A stretch of DNA of 41,245 nucleotides, taken from Candidatus Gastranaerophilales bacterium. GTDB taxonomy: Bacteria > Cyanobacteriota > Vampirovibrionia > Gastranaerophilales > Gastranaerophilaceae. The stretch is taken from assembly GCA_944322855.1 (NCBI GenBank), contig CALUQG010000017.1, positions 1-41,245 on the forward strand, written 5' to 3'. Of this stretch, positions 35,281 through 41,245 are shown piece by piece. The position numbers were made by a program, and so were the translations under genes. The notes beneath the pieces are model-generated. The model ran no database searches, had not been told where the DNA came from, and worked only from the letters and a program-made list of their open reading frames with translations. Positions within the stretch are counted from its first letter, which is position 1; each line of letters starts with the position of its first letter.

Positions 35281-36132
35281 TTATATTTTAGCATATATTA
35301 CACGTTCAATTCCAGTCACATCTTTTAAAATATTTATATCCGAAAAATTTTTATCCTCTAATATTTTTTTCAACATACATGCCTGGTTTATACCTGCTTC
35401 CAAAATTATATACCCATGCCGGTTCAAAAAATTCTTGGCCTGATATATTATTGCCTTATAAAATTCAATGCCATCTTCATCTGATGTAAATAAAGCCACA
35501 GCCGGTTCAAATTCTCTGACTTCTATTTGAAGATGTGGTTTTTCTTTTATTGGTATATACGGAGGATTTGATACTATAACATCGAATTTCTCTTCTGGGC
35601 GTATTTTTGAAAACAAGTCTGATTTTCTGAAAATTGCTTTGTTCATTAAATCCAAGTGCATTGCGTTATTCAATGCGATTTTTAATGCATCATTGGATAT
35701 ATCGGTGCCTATTACCTGAGCATCAGTTAATTTTGCTATCATACAGGCAATGCACCCTGAGCCGGTCCCAATGTCGAGCACCTGTTTAAAGTTATTTTCT
35801 TTTATAATATCAACAGCCGTTTTGACTAGTAACTCTGTTTCAGGTCTTGGTATAAGAGTATTTTGGTTTACTTCAAATTTTTGCCCCATAAAAAAAGTTT
35901 TTCCAAGGATTTGTGCTATAGGTTGTCTTGTCGTTACTCTTTTTTCAACAATGTATTTTAACTTTTCAAGGTCTTTAGTATCGGGCATAATACCCAATAT
36001 CAAATCTTTTGGAGAAATTCCGCATAATAACTCTATGGCAAAATCGATTTCCGTCACTGCTTCATTGAAAGTAAAGCCGTTTTCTTCATAAAGTGCTATC
36101 AAATCCTTTTTTAGCAGATTCTGAGTATTCAT
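35281..36132 (-). CDS. prmC: Peptide chain release factor N5-glutamine methyltransferase
   Basis: This 283-aa enzyme methylates the glutamine of the GGQ motif in release factors RF1 and RF2. The helical N-terminal domain (1-85) binds the release factor. The methyltransferase part has VLDIGTGSGCIACMIAK near 115-131, VIGTDIS, and the diagnostic NPPYIP (about 190-195). IPRPETELL also precedes the SAM site as usual. The gene overlaps the end of the upstream hypothetical by 47 nt. In many genomes prfA is next to prmC; here it is not. Confidence 0.95.
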   Translation of the reverse strand: MNTQNLLKKDLIALYEENGFTFNEAVTEIDFAIELLCGISPKDLILGIMPDTKDLEKLKYIVEKRVTTRQPIAQILGKTFFMGQKFEVNQNTLIPRPETELLVKTAVDIIKENNFKQVLDIGTGSGCIACMIAKLTDAQVIGTDISNDALKIALNNAMHLDLMNKAIFRKSDLFSKIRPEEKFDVIVSNPPYIPIKEKPHLQIEVREFEPAVALFTSDEDGIEFYKAIIYQAKNFLNRHGYIILEAGINQACMLKKILEDKNFSDINILKDVTGIERVIYAKI

Positions 36133-36604
36133 CTAATATTTTTCCGATCATATTTTTTAAATCTAATCTGGATTTATTCTCCAGATTTTCCATTTCTATT
36201 TTATGATGTTTGCACAATTTTTCATAGTAGTATAACTGTTTTTTTGTTGGAGTTTGCTTTGACATTTTCAATTCTGAAGCTTTTTTTCGCTGCTGTTTGG
36301 CAATTTCTTTCTGTTTTTCTATGTAGGGTTTTTGTTTTTCTTTAAGCTCCAATTGTTTTTTGTTTTCATTGATTAAGATTTTTAATTCTTTTAAAAAAAT
36401 ATCGTCGTCAAAACATTCAATTATCCACTCAAAATGAGGATTACCTACATTATTGTAGTAGTTCTCCTCTTCAATGAACAATTGTAATATTTTATCAGTA
36501 CTATTCAAATAATTTTTTTTTACAAAACTTTTCAGAAAGCTGAATAAAGAAGCCTTCTGATTTTTTGTCAAAGTCATAAAAAGAGTATTTTTTAAATAAA
36601 ACAT
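36086..36604 (-). CDS. Hypothetical protein (172 aa)
   Basis: I do not recognise a family. The protein has a compact N-terminal half and a very charged, lysine-rich helix at about 90-130 (ELKEKQKPYIEKQKEIAKQ), then a C-terminal helical segment (KSRLDLKNMIGKILDEY) that might bind nucleic acid. The first ATG lies one base after the stop of the small gene upstream; a second ATG nine codons in (36577) is also possible. It overlaps prmC by 47 nt, so the three genes form one transcript. No membrane segment. Confidence 0.55.
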   Translation of the reverse strand: MFYLKNTLFMTLTKNQKASLFSFLKSFVKKNYLNSTDKILQLFIEEENYYNNVGNPHFEWIIECFDDDIFLKELKILINENKKQLELKEKQKPYIEKQKEIAKQQRKKASELKMSKQTPTKKQLYYYEKLCKHHKIEMENLENKSRLDLKNMIGKILDEYSESAKKGFDSTL

Positions 36605-36605
36605 T

Positions 36606-36782
36606 TTATCTTAAAAGATCATTTATATTGAACTTATTGGACAATTTATCATTTGTGAAAGCGGCGAGTTTCTTCAAAATAGGGTTTGTAGTCTTAGCAT
36701 CATTTAAAGAATGAAGTTTCTTATCTTCACCATTGACTTTGTTTTTCTCCAGAAGTTTTTTCAAATCTAATATCTTGTCCAT
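36606..36782 (-). CDS. Small hypothetical protein (58 aa)
   Basis: A short frame begins MDKILDLKKLLEKNKV and ends NINDLLR before TAA. It lies just upstream of the 172-aa hypothetical (one-base gap), in the same direction, and so heads the group that leads into prmC. The protein is basic, with a predicted N-terminal helix and no membrane segment. The ribosome site (AAAAAGAG) is weak. Tight packing and a reading frame that fits the gap exactly support it; no family is recognised. Confidence 0.5.
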   Translation of the reverse strand: MDKILDLKKLLEKNKVNGEDKKLHSLNDAKTTNPILKKLAAFTNDKLSNKFNINDLLR

Positions 36783-36834
36783 ATTTTTATATTAACTCTT
36801 TTTTTTATTTATTGCTACTTATATAAAAACTATT

Positions 36835-37416
36835 TTAAGCAAGAAGTTGCTCTAATATATTTTTTGTAATAGGAATATCAGAATGTAATATCTCAAAAAC
36901 ACAGCTTATATCACGAAAAGCCAAAGACAAATTTTCTTTATAATCAGTTGAAAAAGGAATAAAATACAAATCCATTGGCAAGCCGCCATTTTTATTTGGA
37001 TATATATAGTTCAAATTTAATTTTTTAGCCCCGAGAGATTTATAAAAATTTATTCTGCGAATAGTATTTTGTTCGTTGATGTCCGGTTTTTCAACTTCCA
37101 AATAAATTCCGGTATAAGCTGCGAATTTTTCTTTTAGCAGATAAAAAATTTTATGACCGTATCCTTTGCACTGCATATTTTTATATATAGCTATATAATC
37201 AATCCACAAAAATTTGTTCTTGTCATCTGTTATACAAATAACATAGCCGACTCTGACATTATCACTTTCAACAACTGAATATAATCTGTAAGAAGGCTTG
37301 TTTAATAATTTAATAAAACAATCAAAATCTTTCAATTCATCTGCCGGAAATTGTATTTTCATATCTTCATAAACAGATGAAAAATATTCAGTGTTTTCTA
37401 AAATCAAATTAAGCAT
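36835..37416 (-). CDS. GNAT family N-acetyltransferase
   Basis: This 193-aa protein has the GNAT fold order: YSVVESDNVRVGYVICITD (strands 2-3), FLWIDYIAIYKNMQCKGYGHKIFYLLKEK with the acetyl-CoA loop Q/C-K-G-Y-G-H (residues 82-88), then a fifth strand (GIYLEVEKPD) and NTIRRINFYKSLGAKKL, which is the usual late GNAT signature. It should transfer an acetyl group from acetyl-CoA; the acceptor is unknown. It lies on the minus strand, 52 bp upstream of the small gene that starts the prmC group. Confidence 0.85.
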   Translation of the reverse strand: MLNLILENTEYFSSVYEDMKIQFPADELKDFDCFIKLLNKPSYRLYSVVESDNVRVGYVICITDDKNKFLWIDYIAIYKNMQCKGYGHKIFYLLKEKFAAYTGIYLEVEKPDINEQNTIRRINFYKSLGAKKLNLNYIYPNKNGGLPMDLYFIPFSTDYKENLSLAFRDISCVFEILHSDIPITKNILEQLLA

Positions 37417-37448
37417 ATTAACATTATAACTTAACCTAAAGAATATGC

Positions 37449-37454
37449 TATAAT
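37449..37454 (+). promoter_or_regulatory. Extended -10 promoter giving a near-leaderless transcript
   Basis: TATAAT (37449-37454) with TGC directly before it. The ATG of the following gene is at 37461, just where transcription should start, and there is no room for a ribosome site. No good -35 is visible. Confidence 0.5.
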
Positions 37455-37460
37455 CTGGCT

Positions 37461-37826
37461 ATGAAACGATTTTTGCTTATAACTGTATTAATTGTTATGT
37501 CTGCACAAACCGGAGATGCAGCATCAATGTTTGATGATGATGGAAATTATTCAGGCAGCTGGAAACAGATGACAAATGTTTCTTCGTCTTCTTCAAATAA
37601 ATACAGCAGCAGTTCATATTCATCATCAGCCTGGTATTCAAATAATAGAAAGCAGCAGGCAATGCAAAAACAGACTGCTTATTCATCAGAAAATGTTCAT
37701 AAGCAAGATGCTGTTCCGTTTAGATACAATACATTAAACTATACCCGAATAAGAAAAGTAAAAGGCGGTTACGGTGACTACAATGCACATTGCTCTGATA
37801 TAGGCGATGTCAGTTTTTGTCATTAA
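37461..37826 (+). CDS. Hypothetical exported Ser-rich protein (121 aa)
   Basis: The N-terminus is a signal peptide (KRFLLITVLIVMSAQTGDAA, residues 2-21). The mature part has a serine/tyrosine-rich low-complexity segment (about 40-60), then a basic segment and a C-terminal piece with two cysteines (HCSDIGDVSFCH) that could form a disulfide bond. I do not recognise a family. The promoter's -10 sits seven bases before the ATG, so the mRNA may be leaderless. It converges with the gdx gene. Confidence 0.6.
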   Translation: MKRFLLITVLIVMSAQTGDAASMFDDDGNYSGSWKQMTNVSSSSSNKYSSSSYSSSAWYSNNRKQQAMQKQTAYSSENVHKQDAVPFRYNTLNYTRIRKVKGGYGDYNAHCSDIGDVSFCH

Positions 37827-37856
37827 CTTTTACTAATAAGGTATAAATTATAATTA

Positions 37857-38174
37857 TTAATGAGTTAACAATTTTAAGCCAACTATACCGCTAAAAATAA
37901 GAGCTATGCAAAATAATCTTAAAACACTTACAGGCTCTTTAAACATGATAATACCTAAAATGACTGTACCTATTGTTCCAATACCTGTCCAAACAGCATA
38001 AGCTGTTCCTAACGGCAGATTTTTAAGAGCCAATGCCAAAAAGTAAAAACTTGCAATCATACATAAAATAGTTATTATAGTCGGAACTATAAGAGAAAAC
38101 CCGTGTGTAAGTTTTAAACCCACAGCCCAACTGACTTCAAAAAGACCTGCTACAAATAAATACAACCAGTGCAT
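37857..38174 (-). CDS. gdx: Guanidinium exporter (SMR family, Gdx/SugE)
   Basis: This 105-aa small multidrug resistance protein has four helices and is very close to the SugE/Gdx subgroup. The essential glutamate is Glu13 in GLFEVSWAVGLK, the subgroup signature THGFS follows, and the third helix carries LPLGTAYAVWTGIGTIG. Gdx proteins form antiparallel dimers that swap guanidinium for protons. A guanidine-I riboswitch with a terminator lies directly upstream, which matches this function and argues against a general drug pump. AAAGGAAA precedes the ATG. Confidence 0.93.
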   Translation of the reverse strand: MHWLYLFVAGLFEVSWAVGLKLTHGFSLIVPTIITILCMIASFYFLALALKNLPLGTAYAVWTGIGTIGTVILGIIMFKEPVSVLRLFCIALIFSGIVGLKLLTH

Positions 38175-38193
38175 ATTTTTTCCTTTCTTTTAC

Positions 38194-38228
38194 ATAAAAA
38201 AGCCGGGAGAGAATATCTCCCAGGCTTT
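38194..38228 (-). terminator. Riboswitch-controlled terminator
   Basis: On the minus strand the hairpin AAGCCTGGGAGA / TCTCCCGGCTT is followed by a run of T residues, about 20 bp before the gdx ATG. Its 5' arm is the 3' end of the guanidine aptamer, so ligand binding should block terminator formation. Confidence 0.85.
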
Positions 38229-38306
38229 TATCCTTCCGTGTTCACAAATTTGTGAGTTTTCTCTCGGTCCAGCCCAATTTCTTCCAAAATTACGGAACCC
38301 TAGAAA
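38216..38306 (-). ncRNA. Guanidine-I (ykkC) riboswitch
   Basis: Read on the minus strand, the segment carries the conserved pieces of the ykkC/guanidine-I aptamer in order: CTAGGGTTCCG, GGCTGGTCCGAGAG, ACACGGAAGGATAAAAGCC and GGGAGA. It is followed by the terminator and gdx. When free guanidinium is present it should let transcription continue into gdx. A TATAAT at 38349-38344 lies about 40 bp upstream and may be the promoter's -10. Confidence 0.92.
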
Positions 38307-38443
38307 ACATTGATTATTAAATTTTAAAATATAAATATATTTTATTATAAAAATTGTTTTTTACAATATCAGACAAAATTTTAGCTAAAGTGAAATATAG
38401 CTTGCTACGGCTATTTTTGGTTTATTAACAATCCTATATCAGT

Positions 38444-39440
38444 TTAAAACAAGCTAAGTTGAGCCGAATGAACAGTTTCTTGTTTTTCTCTTTCATATTT
38501 AAACATCATCAAAAGGCTTTCTTCTATTCTTGATAAAAAAGGAGAAATTTCACATTTTTCTTTTTTACCGAATTTAAACCGGCTCAAAGCTCTACTCAAA
38601 AAGAGCTGCTGTTTTGCTCTTGTCATACCAACATACAAAAGATGTCTTTATTCCTCTATTTCATCAGAGGATACTGCCTTATAATAATGTAATATTCCGT
38701 CTTCCAATCCAACAATAAAAACATTTTTAAACTCCAAGCCTTTAGAAGAGTGTAATGTCATTAGAGTAATTCTATCTGCTCTTTTGTCTAATGCAACAGA
38801 TTCTTTAAGTAAAGACACTTCATGTATAAAAGAATTGAAATTAGCATATGTTTCAGAAATTTCCTTCAAATATTTAAAAATATATTCTTCAATTTTATCA
38901 TTATATGATTTATATAAATTTTCCAGTTGATTAAAAACAGGTGTCTTGTCATCAAGATTTTTTAATAATGCTTGTATAGATTTGTTTTCACATAAAATAT
39001 TATCTGACAATTTTACAAATGGCATTCCGGAACGCATCAGCGCCTCAACCAAATCATTAATATGTAACGATGAACGATATAATATCGCAAAATCGCCAAA
39101 AGAATACTCATTCTTTTGCCCGTCAGAACGATTTGAATCAAAAGAGAAAAAACTATTTCCGCCAATTAGATTTTCTATTGTACTAACTATAAATTCAGCC
39201 TCTGACTTTCCTGTTGGTGCGGTATGAATCTAAACTTGCATCAGCAGTATTATCCGTATATCTATTAAAATTTTTGCTTATCGAATACTCTCTGGTATGA
39301 ATAAAATTTTTCTTATTTTGCTCAATAATTGAACATTCAGGTAATTTTATATCAAGTTTCAGATTTGAAAAGTTTTTTTTACAAGTTCATCAGGATTAAA
39401 AAGATTTATAACCCCGTATTCACCATCAAATCCTGAGCGT
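38444..39440 (-). pseudogene. UvrD-type helicase remnant, possibly from an EndoQ-UvrD fusion
   Basis: The minus strand retains the C-terminal part of a superfamily 1 helicase: TAPTGKSEAEFIV, then motif V as TLMTLHSSKGLEFKNVFIVG, and motif VI as LLYVGMTRAKQQLFLS. It is broken. An in-frame TAA (38650-38648) splits motif V from motif VI, a TAG (39232-39230) closes the frame upstream, and the text before that continues in another frame. A segment near 39440-39370 reads GFDGEYGVINLF, like the end of the PHP nuclease part of EndoQ-UvrD fusions. Helicase motifs I-III are absent. The gene has therefore lost its function. Confidence 0.75.
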
Positions 39441-39451
39441 TTTATAACATT

Positions 39452-39690
39452 TCCGCTGCGCAACCTGGGTCGTCGGTTGGGCATAGCGGATTTTCGGACG
39501 GGTGAAACCCGGGGAGCGAGGACATTGAGCCGGCTTATGCAAAGCATAAAAGGCGAAACTGTCTGAGCGTGAAGAAAATACAAGACGCGGATTTTGGCTA
39601 GTGCGGAGTCGACCGCAGGGAGAAGTAGGTTGGGCATACCTGCCCAACATCATCACCCTTACGGGTCAACCCTCACCCCAGCCCTCACCT
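39452..39690. repeat. GC-rich island, probably a dispersed repeat element
   Basis: This stretch is markedly richer in G and C than everything around it and lies just where the helicase remnant breaks off. It contains a clear hairpin (GTTGGGCA with TGCCCAAC, 39629-39648); the word GTTGGGCATA also occurs at 39476-39485. Open frames on both strands look accidental. No transposase or known RNA is visible. Its being a repeat is inferred from composition and position. Confidence 0.4.
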
Positions 39691-39866
39691 ACTTTTTACT
39701 TCGAAAACTTTTTAAAGTATTGATATTTCCGGTTTTGAGTGCGGTGTGCAAGGTTTTGTTTGTAACAATTCGTTAATATTTTATTCATTTTGCGATTATT
39801 TTTTCAAAATCAGGGAATTTTTTATTTGTAAGGTGTATTTAGTATTTTGGCAGAAACGAGGACTTT
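39691..39866 (+). other. Upstream region of the Pmp-like repeat gene
   Basis: AT-rich sequence after the GC-rich island. An ACGAGGA ribosome site (39856-39862) lies at a good distance from the ATG at 39867. I see no clear -35/-10 pair. Confidence 0.4.
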
Positions 39867-41245
39867 ATGGTTAGATTTTTTGATTTTATAAATACTTCAA
39901 ACAAGGCTCGTAATGCTTACACTGACAGAGTTCCACCTTCCCCGAAATGTTGTATGCCGGTGAAGTCGGGTGTTTTAGCCTCTTTACTGTTTTCTGTCCT
40001 TTTTATTTCTGGTCCTGTTTTTGCTGATGCACCTATTCCGACTCTGGATTCTTTAAAAGGGCAGGAAATTCCTGATTCTGATCCTGTTCAATATTATCCT
40101 GAATCTGCTTATACTTTGACTGAAATCAAAGATGCAGATCCTGAAAATCTGCCATTGAATGCTGTTACGCTGTATGACAAAAACAATGACGGTACAGTCA
40201 CACCAAAGTACTATCTTGTAAACCTCAAAGATTCTGTAACAAATATAGGCACAGGCGATACGACAAAATATTTTGAATGGTCACAAAATTCTGAGGGTAA
40301 ACTCGAACTCAAAGAGGTTTCTGCTCCTACCGAAGGTAAAACAACAATTACCGTAAAATACGATACATCTAACCTTCAATCCAGATTTGAAAACACATCT
40401 GACAATTCATCTAAAGTAACAACAGGCACATTTTTAAACCAGACCACAGGCAGCACATCCGGCAGTCAATATGGCGGAGCGATTTATAATAAAGGCTCTG
40501 CAGCAAAGCTCGGTAATATCAATGCTGATTTTATCGGAAACTATACGACTTCGACTGATGGAGATGCCAGAGGTGGGGCGATTTATAATAGTGGCTCTTC
40601 TGCAAAACTCGGCGATATCACAGGAGATTTTATCGGGAACTATGCTTCCTCCACTAGTTTTTCTGCCTACGGTGGGGCGATTTATAATGGTAATGGAATA
40701 ATCGGCGACATCACAGGTGATTTTATTGGGAACTATGCTTCCTCCACTAGTTCTCATGCCTACGGTGGGGCGATTTTTAATTCTGGAGAAATCGACTGCA
40801 TCACAGGAGATTTTATCGGGAACTATGCGTCAGGTTCTTATGCCTTCGGTGGGGCGATTTATAATACTGGCTCTTCTGCAAAACTCGGCGACATCACAGG
40901 TGATTTTATCGGAAACTATGCGTCGGGTTACTATTCTGCCTACGGTGGGGCGATTTTTAATTCTGGAACAATCGACAGCATCACAGGAGATTTTATTGGG
41001 AACTATGCGACTTCGACTGATGGAGATGCCTCCGGTGGGGCGATTTATAATGAAGGAACAATCGATAATATAACAGGCGATTTTATCGGGAACTATGCTT
41101 CCTCCACTAGTTTTTATGCCTACGGAGGAGCGATTTATAATTATAGTGGAGAAATCGGCAACATCACAGGTGATTTTATCGGTAACTATGCTTCCTCCAC
41201 TGGTACTTATACCTACGGTGGGGCGATTTTTAATTCTGGTGAAAT
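39867..41245 (+). CDS. Large exported repeat protein with Pmp-like GGAI/FxxN repeats (5' part, cut by window end)
   Basis: An open frame without stop runs from 39867 to the window end (459 codons). The start has a long basic N-region (1-33) before a hydrophobic core (VLASLLFSVLFISGPVFA, 36-53), like the extended signal peptides of type V secreted proteins. Residues 54-200 are a soluble lead-in. From residue 203 about eight and a half repeats of 28-34 residues follow, with the plan GGAIYN-x-G-x-I-x-x-ITGDFIGNYA-x(4-9). The GGAI and FxxN tetrads recall chlamydial polymorphic membrane proteins and predict a beta-helix passenger. A C-terminal autotransporter barrel, if present, is outside the window. 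Probable adhesin; function is inferred. Confidence 0.85.
   Translation, partial: MVRFFDFINTSNKARNAYTDRVPPSPKCCMPVKSGVLASLLFSVLFISGPVFADAPIPTLDSLKGQEIPDSDPVQYYPESAYTLTEIKDADPENLPLNAVTLYDKNNDGTVTPKYYLVNLKDSVTNIGTGDTTKYFEWSQNSEGKLELKEVSAPTEGKTTITVKYDTSNLQSRFENTSDNSSKVTTGTFLNQTTGSTSGSQYGGAIYNKGSAAKLGNINADFIGNYTTSTDGDARGGAIYNSGSSAKLGDITGDFIGNYASSTSFSAYGGAIYNGNGIIGDITGDFIGNYASSTSSHAYGGAIFNSGEIDCITGDFIGNYASGSYAFGGAIYNTGSSAKLGDITGDFIGNYASGYYSAYGGAIFNSGTIDSITGDFIGNYATSTDGDASGGAIYNEGTIDNITGDFIGNYASSTSFYAYGGAIYNYSGEIGNITGDFIGNYASSTGTYTYGGAIFNSGE
40473..41245 (+). repeat. Tandem coding repeats (84-102 bp) within the Pmp-like gene
   Basis: Eight complete units and a partial ninth start with GGTGGGGCGATTTATAAT-like DNA and contain ATCACAGG(T/A)GATTTTAT. 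DNA identity is high within the cores, while the linkers vary in length and sequence. Some linkers recur (TCCTCCACTAGT, ACTTCGACTGATGGAGATGCC), pointing to recombination or copying between units. Confidence 0.9.

Noticed and set aside
39359-39656. Genes in the GC-rich island
   Set aside because: Overlapping frames without ribosome sites or family resemblance, and one runs into the helicase relic.
40434-41073. Other-frame and opposite-strand open frames in the Pmp-like repeats
   Set aside because: They arise because the repeat lacks stops in several frames; the frame from 39867 has the start, signal peptide and repeat logic.

Overview
The window is AT-rich and densely coded. It looks like a chromosomal piece from a non-photosynthetic gut relative of the cyanobacteria (Gastranaerophilales/Vampirovibrionia-like). 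Three things suggest this. A DUF561/Ycf23 gene, a family I know from cyanobacteria and red-algal plastids, sits directly behind gyrA. GyrA carries a spread-out GyrA box that resembles cyanobacterial ones. There are also many exported or membrane proteins of no recognised family, as is typical of that lineage. The assignment is inferred from content; no 16S rRNA is present.

Layout. 1-3.3 kb: two tandem MATE efflux genes (the first frameshifted in an A7 tract) and a relic of rarA. 3.3-7.7 kb: two hypotheticals, then a compact restriction-modification operon with two different cytosine-5 methyltransferases around a DUF3883-type nuclease. 7.8-9.6 kb: a GT9-like glycosyltransferase, then an unusual array of three ~103-bp hairpin units in register with tRNA-Pro(CGG), with a 73-bp direct repeat behind the tRNA. 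9.6-17.4 kb: two small exported proteins (one Skp/OmpH-like), a methionine gamma-lyase-family PLP enzyme, CoA-disulfide reductase with rhodanese, a UDP-glucose to UDP-xylose gene pair, tRNA-Lys and purA. 17.6-26.8 kb: hypotheticals, a large membrane protein, Mini-RNase III, an HELGH membrane protein, gyrA and ycf23-like. 26.8-31.2 kb: a giant glycogen-synthase-like protein and divergent pgk. 31.2-37.8 kb: membrane-anchored Hsp20, a nucleotidyltransferase, a pair of half-TolC-like proteins, rubrerythrin behind an operator-like promoter, prmC and small genes. 37.8-38.3 kb: a guanidinium exporter controlled by a guanidine-I riboswitch. 38.4-39.8 kb: a decayed UvrD-type helicase abutting a GC-rich repeat-like island. 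39.87 kb to the end: the start of a large exported protein made of Pmp-like GGAI/FxxN repeats, cut by the window edge.

How the genes work together. Several units are clear: the R-M operon, the UDP-sugar pair, gyrA-ycf23, the half-TolC pair and riboswitch-gdx. Envelope functions recur (GT9-like enzyme, Skp-like chaperone, TolC-like pair, repeat adhesin), which fits a Gram-negative-type cell. The ends are accessory regions with frameshifts, gene relics and repeats, while the middle is ordinary housekeeping. The observations most worth following are the tRNA-phased hairpin array, the two-methylase R-M operon, the structured leader of the glycogen-synthase-like gene, and the Pmp-like repeat protein.
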